This document shows positions 17,321 to 25,770 of a stretch of 64,000 nucleotides of DNA, piece after piece (position 1 is the first letter of the stretch; each line of letters starts with the position of its first letter). Source of the stretch: Myxococcales bacterium (GTDB lineage Bacteria; Myxococcota_A; Polyangia; Fen-1088); contig JAGTJU010000002.1 of NCBI GenBank assembly GCA_022184915.1, positions 124,001 to 188,000 of the forward strand, in the 5' to 3' direction. The translations under genes and the position numbers were made by a program. Under the pieces are notes generated by a model. It had not been told where the DNA came from. It was given only the letters and a program-made list of their open reading frames with translations, and did not search any database.

Positions 17321-18760
17321 ATGTCCCAAGCCGTCGCGATCGAGCCGTCCGCAGATGCCACCGAAGACACCGAGTTCGAGCGCGAACCGGTCCCTGAAAA
17401 ACGACGCCTTGGCTTCAAGAGCTTCGTAGGCATGTACGCGGGGGAGCATGCCGCCGGTACGGAGTTCATGATCGGACCTCTGTTCGTGGCCGGCGGTGCC
17501 AGCGTCTTCGACGTGGTGGTGGGGCTCTTGCTCGGCAACCTCCTGGCGGTGCTGTCGTGGCGCTACGTGTGCGCACCCATCGCGGTTCGCACGCGGCTCA
17601 CGCTTTACTACAAGCTCGAAAAGATCTGCGGCTCGAAGCTCGTCAACATCTACAACCTGGCCAACGGCGTGATGTTCTGCTTCCTCGCCGGGGCCATGGT
17701 GGCGGTCTCCGCCACCGCCGTGGGGGTGCCCTTCGACATGCCCATGCCGGGCCTCGACGACTGGATGCCGAGTGGGGTCAGCTGGATCGTCGCCGTGTTC
17801 GGCGTGGGCGCAGTGATTTCCTTGGTGGCCGCCAAGGGCTACGACACGGTGGCGCGCTTTGCGAACTTGGCCTCACCCTGGATGGTGCTGGTGTTCTTGG
17901 CCTGTGGCCTCGCGGCCCTGCCAGCCCTGGGGATTCATTCGCCGGGGCAGTTCTGGGCGGTTGCGGAGCAGAAGGTCTGGACCGGTACGCCTCTGCCCGG
18001 CCAAACGCAGCTTTCGTTCTGGCACCTCACGTTCTTCGCCTGGTTCGCCAACATGGCCATGCACATCGGCATGGCCGACCTGTCGATTTTCCGCTTCGCC
18101 CACAAGGCGAGCAGCGGGTGGGCGGCGGCCACGGGGATGTTCGTGGGGCACTACATGGCCTGGATCGCCGCCGCTTTGCTTTATGCCGTTCAGCTGCAGG
18201 CCGATCCCACGAACACGCAGGTGGCGCCGGGGCCCATGGCTTACGGCATCGCAGGCTGGGCAGGCATCGTGGTGGTGATCGTGGCCGGCTGGACCACGGC
18301 CAATCCCACGATCTACCGGGCGGGCCTGGCGTTCCAAAGCCTGTTTCCCCGCGCCAGCCGGGCGCAGGTCACGATCTTGGCTGGCGTGGTGGCTACCCTC
18401 GGTGGGTGCTTCCCCGCGCTCGTGATGAAGCTGCTGGGGTTCGTGGCGCTCTACGGCCTCGTGCTCATGCCCATGGGCACCGTCGTCTTTGTCGATTTCT
18501 GGCTCTTCCCGCGATTGGGCCTCACCCAGGATTTCGCTCTGGCTGCGGGTCGTCGCTTCAACTGGGCCGCTGGCCTGACGTGGTTCATTACCTTGGGCCT
18601 CTGCCTTCTGCTCAACCGTTTCGCCGGTGTAGAGATCTTCTTCGTGGCGCTGCCTGGTTGGTTTCTGGCGGCCGTGCTCTACGTGGTGCTCAGCAAGATT
18701 GTCCAGCGCCGCGCGCGCTCTTCCCTTCCCTCCGCGTCGCCTTCGGCCTCTGCCGCGTAA
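17321..18760 (+). CDS. NCS1-family nucleobase/allantoin-type permease
   Basis: 479-residue inner-membrane transporter with about 12 hydrophobic segments. After a charged cytoplasmic N-terminus comes LGFKSFVGMYAGEHAAGTEF and a glycine-rich first helix (IGPLFVAGGASVFDVVVGLLLGN). The central HLTFFAWFANMAMHIGMADLSIF and later WTTANPTIYRAGLAFQSLFP fit the NCS1 cation symporter family, which takes up purines, pyrimidines, hydantoins or related compounds with Na+ or H+. The substrate cannot be chosen from sequence. A tiny membrane-protein gene follows after 13 bp and is probably in the same operon. Confidence 0.8.
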   Translation: MSQAVAIEPSADATEDTEFEREPVPEKRRLGFKSFVGMYAGEHAAGTEFMIGPLFVAGGASVFDVVVGLLLGNLLAVLSWRYVCAPIAVRTRLTLYYKLEKICGSKLVNIYNLANGVMFCFLAGAMVAVSATAVGVPFDMPMPGLDDWMPSGVSWIVAVFGVGAVISLVAAKGYDTVARFANLASPWMVLVFLACGLAALPALGIHSPGQFWAVAEQKVWTGTPLPGQTQLSFWHLTFFAWFANMAMHIGMADLSIFRFAHKASSGWAAATGMFVGHYMAWIAAALLYAVQLQADPTNTQVAPGPMAYGIAGWAGIVVVIVAGWTTANPTIYRAGLAFQSLFPRASRAQVTILAGVVATLGGCFPALVMKLLGFVALYGLVLMPMGTVVFVDFWLFPRLGLTQDFALAAGRRFNWAAGLTWFITLGLCLLLNRFAGVEIFFVALPGWFLAAVLYVVLSKIVQRRARSSLPSASPSASAA

Positions 18761-18773
18761 CGAAAGGTCCCGC

Positions 18774-18953
18774 ATGGTAACGCTGCTCAAGTCGCTCGGG
18801 GCCCTGGGATTGGGGCTCACGGTCATTCCGTCCCTGCTGGTAATGTGGGGCCGCTTGCCTCTGGAAACGAACAAAATGCTCATGACGGTGGGCATGGTCG
18901 TGTGGTTCGCCTCGTCGCTCGCCGTGGGGCGTCTCAAGGCGCGGGCGAGCTGA
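18774..18953 (+). CDS. Small two-TM membrane protein paired with NCS1 transporter
   Basis: 59 residues: two hydrophobic segments (LGALGLGLTVIPSLLVMWG and LMTVGMVVWFASSLAVG) joined by a short polar loop (RLPLETNK), with a basic C-terminus. AAAGG lies 6 bases before the ATG, and the gap from the transporter stop is 13 bp, so translation and transcription are likely linked. It may be a small partner or stabiliser of the permease, which is inference from context only. No named family recognised. Confidence 0.65.
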   Translation: MVTLLKSLGALGLGLTVIPSLLVMWGRLPLETNKMLMTVGMVVWFASSLAVGRLKARAS

Positions 18954-19083
18954 TCTGGGCCCCCGTCCCGGCACGCGCGACAGGAATGTCAGGGTGTTAA
19001 GGCCGAGGGGCTCGGAAGTGCCTGTTTTCGGCGGGTCATCGTTCGGCATGTAGGTTGCTAAGGCTGTGCGGCACAGGTTGCTC

Positions 19084-19404
19084 ATGACTTTCAAAACTTA
19101 CTTCTCGAACGGACTCAAATTGACTTTCACCTACGCGGGCCGGGCCCTCTTGCTCGGCCTTCTGACGGCCGCCGTGGCAGCGACCGGCTGTGACGACGAC
19201 GACCCCGAAGGCGGCACCGATGCGGCGGTTCTGGATGGGGGCGGCGACGCCAACGTGACCGATACGAATCCATCGCCCGGCGACGCTTCCGCCGCCGATA
19301 CGGGAACGCCTGACAGCGCCGCGGGGGATGCGGCCCCGGGTGACGCTGCTATGGGCGACGCGGCCGCGGGCGACGCCGCCATCGACGCTGCCTCCGGCGT
19401 CTGA
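19084..19404 (+). CDS. Small Asp/Ala-rich lipoprotein
   Basis: 106 residues. A basic N-terminus and a hydrophobic stretch (ALLLGLLTAAVAATGC) end in a lipobox with Cys, followed by DDDDPEGGTDAA and a low-complexity tail with repeated GDAA units (GDAAPGDAAMGDAAAGDAA). No folded domain is visible, so it may be only a surface spacer or a decayed lipoprotein. An in-frame GTG at 19066 is an alternative start. A hairpin follows the stop. Confidence 0.5.
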   Translation: MTFKTYFSNGLKLTFTYAGRALLLGLLTAAVAATGCDDDDPEGGTDAAVLDGGGDANVTDTNPSPGDASAADTGTPDSAAGDAAPGDAAMGDAAAGDAAIDAASGV

Positions 19405-19413
19405 AGCTCGACT

Positions 19414-19468
19414 GGGCTTCCGAGAGGAAGCCCCGTGAGGACGCCCTACGATGAGTAGGGCGCCTCAC
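19414..19468. terminator. Two stacked hairpins between convergent genes
   Basis: GGGCTTCC-GAGA-GGAAGCCC (19414-19433) is a perfect 8-bp hairpin. It is followed by GTGAGG..GCCCTAC-GATGA-GTAGGGC.CCTCAC (19435-19468), an interrupted 13-bp stem. They lie between the small lipoprotein and the convergent thioesterase gene, whose last codons overlap the second stem. No long T-run follows on either strand, so action as a bidirectional terminator is inferred. Confidence 0.6.
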
Positions 19469-19899
19469 GCCCCGGCGGGCGTCATCAGGGAGAGCAGGCC
19501 CGCAGGCAGCTTGACCACGCGACGGCTGACAGGGTCCAAAAAGACCACTCCGGTTTTGGCCTCGGCCACGAGCTTGCCGTCGGAGGGGCGGCTCACGCGG
19601 TAGACGAAGTCACAGCCCACACGGCTTGGGTCCACGAGCGCCACGTCGATGCGGAGCTGGTCGCCCGCGAAGGCCTCGGCGCGATAAACCACAGCGGCAT
19701 CGTTCATGATGAGGACCGTGCCGCCCACGTCGCCTTCGTGCATGCCATGCGCCCGCAGAAACCTCACCCGCGCTTCATGCAAGAGCGCCAAGAGCGCATC
19801 GTTCGCCAGGTGGTTGCCGTAGTTGAGATCGGTCACACGCACCTCGAGGGCGGTGGAGAAGGGAAAAAGCTCTGGCAGGTCGATACGCACGCGGGCCAT
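19465..19899 (-). CDS. Acyl-CoA thioesterase, hotdog fold (4HBT type)
   Basis: 144-residue hotdog-fold thioesterase that would hydrolyse an acyl-CoA. It shows the family pattern: RVTDLNYGNHLANDALLALLHEARVRFL, with the Asp..N..GH.N segment and the long central helix, then VVYRAEAFAGDQLRIDVAL and a closing strand pair (KLVAEAKTGVVFLD, RVVKLP). The ATG at 19899 places the start at the first strand; a longer open frame upstream runs through the neighbouring CBS gene region and is not coding. Substrate unknown. It lies 59 bp downstream of the CBS-domain gene on the same strand. Confidence 0.85.
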   Translation of the reverse strand: MARVRIDLPELFPFSTALEVRVTDLNYGNHLANDALLALLHEARVRFLRAHGMHEGDVGGTVLIMNDAAVVYRAEAFAGDQLRIDVALVDPSRVGCDFVYRVSRPSDGKLVAEAKTGVVFLDPVSRRVVKLPAGLLSLMTPAGA

Positions 19900-19958
19900 G
19901 GCGCGAACGTAGTTCCCTTCGCGCCAGGGTGCCAGCGGGGGCGTGCGGTTCCGTGAGG

Positions 19959-20384
19959 TCAGGCGGCCGAACGAACGGCTTCGGGCCGGCGCTCGGTCAA
20001 GCAGCTGCGCGTGATCACGCCCACCAGAACGGCCCCCAAGCGGACCGGCAGCCAGTGCGACCCGGTGACCTCCATCAGCGTGGCCGCCTCCGCACGGCTG
20101 GCCTGCGGGGAAACCTCGGCCCGGGTGGGCGTGGCCCAGCGGGAGACCATGTGATGACCAGGAGCGCCCTCCAGGGCGTCCAGCGCCACCAGGCCAACCT
20201 GTCCCCCGGTCTGTTCGACCAGGACGTGGTCGACCCGCTTGGCTTGCGCCACTTTGCGGGCCGCAGCCACGGTGAACCACGGCGGAACCTGTACGAACGA
20301 CGCGGAACAAAGGTTGGCCACGCGCTTTGCGGGCCCGCGCCTTTGGGTGTGCGTCTGCTTCGTCCTTGATTCCCGGGTTTCCAT
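19959..20384 (-). CDS. CBS-domain pair protein
   Basis: 141 residues with AAGGAGA seven bases before the ATG at 20384. After a basic N-terminus, two CBS-like halves are visible: VPPWFTVAAARKVAQAKRVD then VGLVALDALEGAP, and SRAEAATLMEVTGSHWLPVR then AVLVGVITRSCL. Each has the turn-strand-helix plus GLV/GVIT finish of a CBS motif. Stand-alone CBS pairs bind adenine nucleotides and act as sensors for partner proteins, and the partner is not evident here. It is divergent from the GH63-like gene and upstream of the thioesterase. Confidence 0.7.
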   Translation of the reverse strand: METRESRTKQTHTQRRGPAKRVANLCSASFVQVPPWFTVAAARKVAQAKRVDHVLVEQTGGQVGLVALDALEGAPGHHMVSRWATPTRAEVSPQASRAEAATLMEVTGSHWLPVRLGAVLVGVITRSCLTERRPEAVRSAA

Positions 20385-20557
20385 GTCGAACGTCTCCTTC
20401 AGGGGATAGTGTTTCTCACGCCACACTGAGATGCGCCTGAATCCCCCGGCGTTGCAGGGATTCGCGTCGTTCACTCCCTCCCTGCTTCAAGTTCCGTGCC
20501 GGCCTGACCGGACGCCTGTCCGTTGCGCAGGGGGGGCCTACGCCGCACTATGGCGAC

Positions 20558-23371
20558 ATGCCCAAATCTCCTCCGCCGCCCGCCGAACACCCCAGCTTGG
20601 AGGTCGGGGCTCGTATGCGCGCCACGGCCGAAGGCCAGCGCATGGTCGAGCCTGGTCCGTGGCGCCGGTTTGGTCCCTACGTCTCGGATCGCGCCTGGGG
20701 CACCGTGCGCGAGGACTACAGCGCCGACGGCAACGCCTGGAGCCACTTCCCCCACGATCTCGCGCGTAGCAAAGCGTACCGCTGGGGTGAGGACGCGCTT
20801 GCGGGCCTGTGCGATCGTTACCAAATCCTGGTCTTCGGGCTGGCGCTCTGGAACGAGCAGGATGCCATCCTCAAGGAGCGTCTCTACGGACTCGTGCCCT
20901 CCGAGGGCAACCACGGCGAAGACGTCAAGGAGTGTTACTTCTACCTGGATAACCTTCCGAGCCACGCGTACATGAAGTGGCTTTACAAGTATCCGCAGCA
21001 GGCGTTCCCGTACACCCAGCTCATCGAAGAGAACCAACGCCGCAATGGCCAGGGCCCCGAGTACGAGCTCCTCGACACCGGCATCTTCGACGACGACCGC
21101 TACTTCGATGTGTTCGTGGAGTACGCGAAAGCGAGTCCTGACGACATCGCGATTCGCATCACGGTGGAAAACCGCAGCTCTTCGCCCGCCCCGCTGCACG
21201 TGCTGCCGCACCTTTGGTTTCGCAACACGTGGGCCTGGGAGGGCGCCCATCGTCCGAAGCCCCGTTTGCGCCCGGGTCCCAAAGGGCCAGGCTTCGTGTC
21301 CCTTCACGGCGACGATCACGAAGCTCTACCGCCCGACAGTCTTTTGCAGCCCTATCACCTGGGTGACCGCTACCTCGTCGCCGAGGCCGATGGTGTGCCG
21401 CTCTTTTGCGACAACGAGACCAACGGCCCGCGGGTTTATGGCCCCGGGGCCGAGAGCCAAAGCGCCTACCCCAAAGACGGGATTCACCGCTACCTGGTGG
21501 AGGGTGAGGGCTGCGCCGTCAACCCCGCCCACACGGGCACGAAGAGCGCCTTTCACTTCCACCGGGTGGTTCCGGCCTTGGGCAAGGTGGTCCTACGCTT
21601 GCGGCTGACGCCCACGAGCCCTTCGCCGCTTGGGCCTTCGCCGCTTCTCGAGGTGGACGAGATCGTGGACACGCGCAAAGCCGAGGCGGACGCGTTCTAC
21701 GCCGCGGTTCACCCGCCCGAGGCCAGCGCCGACGAGTGCTTGGTGCAGCGCCAGGCGTTGGCGGGCCTCTTGTGGTCGAAGCAAATCTATCTATTGGACG
21801 TGGAACGCTGGCTCGAGGGCGACAACCCCCACTGGCCTCCCCCGAAAAACCGTGCGTCGATTCGCAATGGCCACTGGCGCCATCTGAACTCGATGCGCCT
21901 CATGCTGGTGCCCGACAAGTGGGAGTATCCCTGGTTCGCGGCCTGGGATCTGGCGTTTCACGCCGTGACGATGGCGCTGGTGGATCCTGCCTTTGCCAAG
22001 GATCAGTTGTGGATCCTGCTCTTCGAGCAGTTCCTGCACCCGTCAGGTCAGATCCCCGCCTATGAATGGGAGTTTTCAGACCTGAACCCGCCGGTGCACG
22101 CCTGGGCCGTGTGGCGGGTGTACAACATGGAACGCCACCGCACCGGTAAGGCCGATCGGGCGTTCCTCGAGCGTTGCTTTCACAAGCTGATGCTCAATTT
22201 TTCGTTCTGGGTTAACCGGGTGGATCGCGAGGGCAACAACGTCTTCGAGGGGGGCTTTTTGGGGCTCGACAACATCACGGTCATCGATCGCAGCCACCCG
22301 CTGCCCGATGGTGTGCGGCTCGAGCAGTCAGACGGTACGGGCTGGATGGGCATGTTCTGTTTGCAGCTCATGCGCATGGCGCTCGAGCTGGCGCACGAAA
22401 ATCCGGTCTACGAGGGGCTGGCCACGAAATTCTTTCAGCACTACGTGTACGTGGCGGCGGCCATGAAGCACATGGGCGGCCGCAGCTACAGCCTGTGGGA
22501 CGACAAGGATGGGTTCTTCTACGACGTGCTCCGCTTTCCAGATGGCCACTTCGAGCGGTTTCGGCTGCGTTCTCTCGTGGGGCTGATTCCGCTTTATGCG
22601 GTGGAGCGGCTCGAAGAGGCGTGGATCGAGCCCTTCGAGGAGTTTCGCGCGGATCTGCACTGGTTTCTCCAGAACCGTCGGCCGATGCTCGAGGGCGTCT
22701 GTGAACCGCTCTTGGGCCCCACGGGAACCACCCACCTGCTCACGGTGTTCGACACCTCGCAGCTGCGCCACGTGCTAGGCCACGTGCTGGATCCGAACGA
22801 GTTCATGTCGCCTTTCGGCTTGCGAAGCCTTTCGAAACTTCACGAACACAAGCCCTTTGTCTTCGACGGATCGGAGGTGCGCTACGAAGCCGCCGAGTCG
22901 GTCTCGAAACTCAAGGGGGGCAACTCGAACTGGCGGGGTCCCATCTGGTTTCCCACGGCGTTTTTGGTGATCGAGACGCTCCGTAAGCTCGGAACGGCGC
23001 TGGGCGATGGCGTGAAGGTGCCCGAGAACGGGGTTGATGGGCCGGAAAAAGACTTGAGGAGTTTGGCGGAGGCCCAGGCCAACCGGCTCATTCGCATCTT
23101 CACCAAAGACGAACACGGCCGCCGCCCGGTGCATGGGGGCCGCCGCAAGTTCGACGAGGATCCCCACTTTCGGGACCTTCCCCTCTTTTACGAGTACTTC
23201 AACGGCGACACGGGGGAGGGGCTGGGGGCCGCTCACCAGACGGGTTGGTCATCGCTTGTGGCCTCGCTCATCGACGAGTGGCGTCGGCCCCCCTGGAAAA
23301 CCACCCGCCAAGCTTCGCCGGAACCCGCCGCGGGGGGAGCTGCGCGGTGGCCTGCCTGGCGCGAAGAGTGA
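20558..23371 (+). CDS. GH63-like glucosidase
   Basis: 937-residue cytoplasmic glycoside hydrolase; no signal peptide is visible. An N-terminal beta-sandwich part ([37 protein letters not shown]) is followed by a large (alpha/alpha)6-barrel catalytic part with [59 protein letters not shown] and [11 protein letters not shown]. These resemble the mannosyl-oligosaccharide glucosidase/MGH clan (GH63 and neighbours), whose bacterial members act on glucosylated or mannosylated small molecules. Asp in AAWD and Glu in YEWEFSD are candidate catalytic acids. The exact substrate is unknown. It stands alone, divergent from the CBS gene. Confidence 0.8.
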   Translation: MPKSPPPPAEHPSLEVGARMRATAEGQRMVEPGPWRRFGPYVSDRAWGTVREDYSADGNAWSHFPHDLARSKAYRWGEDALAGLCDRYQILVFGLALWNEQDAILKERLYGLVPSEGNHGEDVKECYFYLDNLPSHAYMKWLYKYPQQAFPYTQLIEENQRRNGQGPEYELLDTGIFDDDRYFDVFVEYAKASPDDIAIRITVENRSSSPAPLHVLPHLWFRNTWAWEGAHRPKPRLRPGPKGPGFVSLHGDDHEALPPDSLLQPYHLGDRYLVAEADGVPLFCDNETNGPRVYGPGAESQSAYPKDGIHRYLVEGEGCAVNPAHTGTKSAFHFHRVVPALGKVVLRLRLTPTSPSPLGPSPLLEVDEIVDTRKAEADAFYAAVHPPEASADECLVQRQALAGLLWSKQIYLLDVERWLEGDNPHWPPPKNRASIRNGHWRHLNSMRLMLVPDKWEYPWFAAWDLAFHAVTMALVDPAFAKDQLWILLFEQFLHPSGQIPAYEWEFSDLNPPVHAWAVWRVYNMERHRTGKADRAFLERCFHKLMLNFSFWVNRVDREGNNVFEGGFLGLDNITVIDRSHPLPDGVRLEQSDGTGWMGMFCLQLMRMALELAHENPVYEGLATKFFQHYVYVAAAMKHMGGRSYSLWDDKDGFFYDVLRFPDGHFERFRLRSLVGLIPLYAVERLEEAWIEPFEEFRADLHWFLQNRRPMLEGVCEPLLGPTGTTHLLTVFDTSQLRHVLGHVLDPNEFMSPFGLRSLSKLHEHKPFVFDGSEVRYEAAESVSKLKGGNSNWRGPIWFPTAFLVIETLRKLGTALGDGVKVPENGVDGPEKDLRSLAEAQANRLIRIFTKDEHGRRPVHGGRRKFDEDPHFRDLPLFYEYFNGDTGEGLGAAHQTGWSSLVASLIDEWRRPPWKTTRQASPEPAAGGAARWPAWREE

Positions 23372-23414
23372 CACGCGACCGATCCGCGACAGGTCTGACA
23401 GGTTTTCCCCACCC

Positions 23415-23966
23415 TCACCACGGGGAGGCTTGCAGCTCGAGCGCCAGAGTCTGGGTTCGTTGCGCGCTCGTGTAGGCGTCGACCAGGCCGTGGACCCGCC
23501 CCGCGGCGAGGAGTCCAGCTCCGAAGACGGCGCCGGTGAGGCGCATGTCGCGCGCCTCGGACCCCTCGAAAGGGTCCGACACAACGAGCAGCAGGCTGGC
23601 GATGCCGGCGCCCAGCAGCATCCACGTGGTGACCGCGCCCGTTCCATTGTCGGCGTAGACGCTGCCGCCGCCGGGGATGAACCACTCGATGGCCAGGGCC
23701 GCCACGGGGCTTACGGGGCTGGGTATCGCGAGCATCTGGGGGGGCGTGGGGCCGGGCCGGGGGCTCGCCGCGGGCGTCACCCAGGCGTCGGGCGTGGAGG
23801 CGGGCATGGCCGTGGGCTGCCCGGTCGAAGACGTGGCGGGCAGGGCCACCGCCTCCATCGAAGGGGCAGGGCCTTCACCGACGGCCTCTGCGTGAGCGCT
23901 GCGGGGGGGACCGAGCACGCTGGCCATCGCGAGCAGAGCGATGAAGCAAGGGGAGAGGGTGGGCAT
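23415..23966 (-). CDS. Exported membrane-associated protein of unknown function
   Basis: 183 residues when started at ATG 23966, which opens a clear signal (MPTLSPCFIALLAMASVLGP, ending AHA). A Pro/Ala/Thr-rich linker of about 60 residues leads to a C-terminal region with two or three hydrophobic helices (AALAIEWFIPGGG, VTTWMLLGAGIASLLLVV, LTGAVFGAGLLAAG) and the small-residue GGGSVYADN turn. A longer frame (to 24149) is open, but its extra N-terminus looks non-coding. No family recognised. It converges with the GH63-like gene. Confidence 0.5.
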   Translation of the reverse strand: MPTLSPCFIALLAMASVLGPPRSAHAEAVGEGPAPSMEAVALPATSSTGQPTAMPASTPDAWVTPAASPRPGPTPPQMLAIPSPVSPVAALAIEWFIPGGGSVYADNGTGAVTTWMLLGAGIASLLLVVSDPFEGSEARDMRLTGAVFGAGLLAAGRVHGLVDAYTSAQRTQTLALELQASPW

Positions 23967-24160
23967 GGCCAACCGGTTTAGCAAAAGGCAGACCAGGGTA
24001 CCCCCCTGCTTCCGCGGGTTCTCTGTAACCGCCACGTTTCCTTCGCACATGGGCCCACAAGTGAGAAGAGCAAGTGGCAACCAAGGGTCGCTTTCGCTGT
24101 AAGTGCCTGGAATCTCATCTTGTGGGGGATGGTACGTCCATTGCTTCATTCGGGGCCGCC

Positions 24161-24334
24161 ATGAACGTGCCCGTTGTCTCCCCTCCCTCCGATACCCTCA
24201 AGCCTGCCTTGGCGTTGGTCGAGACCAGCCCGCCGGGTCGCAAGGGGCTCCGGTCCGAGACGAAACGCCCGGCGCCTTCGGCCTTGGGCCTCGAGCCCCA
24301 CTGGGTGCAGGTGATCGAATCCGCCACCGACTAG
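24161..24334 (+). CDS. Possible small hypothetical protein
   Basis: 57-codon frame (MNVPVVSPPSDTLKPALALV and on to QVIESATD) in the 390-bp gap between two minus-strand genes. The composition is protein-like and a hairpin (24333-24354) follows directly. There is no clear ribosome site and no recognisable family. It may be real or chance, and nothing else was seen in this gap. Confidence 0.3.
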   Translation: MNVPVVSPPSDTLKPALALVETSPPGRKGLRSETKRPAPSALGLEPHWVQVIESATD

Positions 24335-24354
24335 GCGCCCCGCAGGGGGCCCCT
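24333..24354. terminator. Hairpin between convergent reading frames
   Basis: AGGCGCCCC-GCAG-GGGGCCCCT forms a 9-bp stem with one C-C mismatch. It lies just past the stop of the beta-propeller lipoprotein gene on the minus strand. No T-run follows, so termination is only likely. Confidence 0.4.
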
Positions 24355-25610
24355 CACTTCAAAGACGCTGGCCGGCACCCGAGCGCCAAGGGCGGCCCCA
24401 CGGTGACCAGCGCGCGGCCCTGCACGCGCAGCACGGTCAGGGTCTCGTCCTTGAAGTTGCCCACGAAGAGGTACTGCCCATCGGCGGAAAACGCGATGCC
24501 TTCGGCGAGCGCCCCCACCTCGATCGTGTCCAGGACCTCGAGCGTCTGCGGTCCTCGCGCCAGCGAGAGCAGGCTGACGGTGGCGTTGCGATGGTACGCG
24601 GGCGCTGTGGCTTTCGAGCTGCTCCCCGTGAGGTTCACGGTGGCCGCATGCAGGCCTTGGGGGCTGATCGCCAAGCCCTCGGGGCTGTCGCCCACGAGCA
24701 CCTGCGCCACCATGCGCGGTGGGGTGAGCGCCAGGTCGATCACGCCGAGCGGGTCGGCCACCCCATCGGAGGACGGTGAGCTTGCACCCATACTGGCCAC
24801 CAGCGCGAACGCGCCGTTCGGCGCGACCACCACGGGGTAGGGGTTTGGCACCACGTCCAGCCGGTGCGCGAGCGTCACGTCCTGGCCGCTCACGTCCAGG
24901 ACCGCCACCGCCGCCTCGGAAAACAACGTCACCAAGGCCCGTTTGCCGTCGGGTGTGAAGCGGACGTCCGACGCCTGGCCGGCCACGTCCACGTCGCCGA
25001 GATGACGGGCCGTGGGCCTTTCCCCCACGAAGCCGAGCGCCACGCGCGACACGCTTTGCCCTTTACGGTTGGCGGTGAGCGCGAGCGCACCGTGAGGGCT
25101 GATGTCCACGCCCGAGGGCTGAAGGCCCACGGTCACGCTGCCGACCCAGGCGATGGGCTGCGCCCGCAGATCGATCAGGTGAACTTCGTCCTTGGCCACG
25201 GCGACGAAGGCGCCCTCTTGCTCCACGTTGCGCATGGAGTCCGCCACCAGCGCGAAGGCGCCTGCCGGGGCCAAGGCGAGGTTCGTGGGCGGGCCCCACA
25301 CGGAATTGCCCACCGCGACGCTGCCGGCAAGGCGAGGCGCTGCCGGGGCCGAGACGTCGAACACGAGCACCCGATCGCCCGAGGGGGCCACCGCGGTGAG
25401 GGCGGTCTCGGGATCGTGGATGGTCTTGCCGTCGCAGCCCACGAGCAGGGTCGCCGGGGGCGCCTTCGGCACGTGCAGGGCCTTCTGTGCGCGACAGGCC
25501 GGCACGAGCGCGAGCGCTGCGAGCAGGCCCGTAAGGCAGAGGCGCGCGCCAAGGCGGATCGGGAGGGGCGGGAGGGACGAAAGGGACAGGAAGGGCAAGA
25601 AGCGAAGCAC
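24354..25610 (-). CDS. YncE-like beta-propeller lipoprotein
   Basis: 418-residue exported protein. A GTG at 25610 with an ideal AGGAG six bases upstream is chosen over the ATG at 25661, which has no such site. The N-terminus is a hydrophobic lipoprotein signal (LTGLLAALALVPAC, lipobox at about residue 38). The mature part is a beta-propeller of the YncE/cytochrome-D1 type, with repeated blade motifs such as PSGVDISPHGALALTANR, ASDVRFTPDGKRALVTLF, PEGLAISPQGLHAATVN and AEGIAFSADGQYLFVGN. Such proteins bind ligands or partners in the envelope, and no enzymatic residues are evident. It is divergent from the helicase gene with about 160 bp between starts. Confidence 0.75.
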   Translation of the reverse strand: MLRFLPFLSLSSLPPLPIRLGARLCLTGLLAALALVPACRAQKALHVPKAPPATLLVGCDGKTIHDPETALTAVAPSGDRVLVFDVSAPAAPRLAGSVAVGNSVWGPPTNLALAPAGAFALVADSMRNVEQEGAFVAVAKDEVHLIDLRAQPIAWVGSVTVGLQPSGVDISPHGALALTANRKGQSVSRVALGFVGERPTARHLGDVDVAGQASDVRFTPDGKRALVTLFSEAAVAVLDVSGQDVTLAHRLDVVPNPYPVVVAPNGAFALVASMGASSPSSDGVADPLGVIDLALTPPRMVAQVLVGDSPEGLAISPQGLHAATVNLTGSSSKATAPAYHRNATVSLLSLARGPQTLEVLDTIEVGALAEGIAFSADGQYLFVGNFKDETLTVLRVQGRALVTVGPPLALGCRPASLK

Positions 25611-25770
25611 GGCAGCTCCTGAAAAGCGATGGCCCACGGGCGGGTTCCCGGTACTTATCATCGCGCTCGGGGCACGGGCAAGGCGCGGGCTGTGCGCCGG
25701 TGCCCCTGGGCCTGCGCACGCGATGAGATTCCCGATGGCATCACGCGCGGTTTTGAACGAGGCTTCCCCC

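Noticed and set aside
19959-20310. Fusion of the thioesterase with upstream sequence into a 281-codon frame
   Set aside because: The extra part lies in a different frame over the CBS-domain gene; the hotdog domain starts cleanly at ATG 19899.
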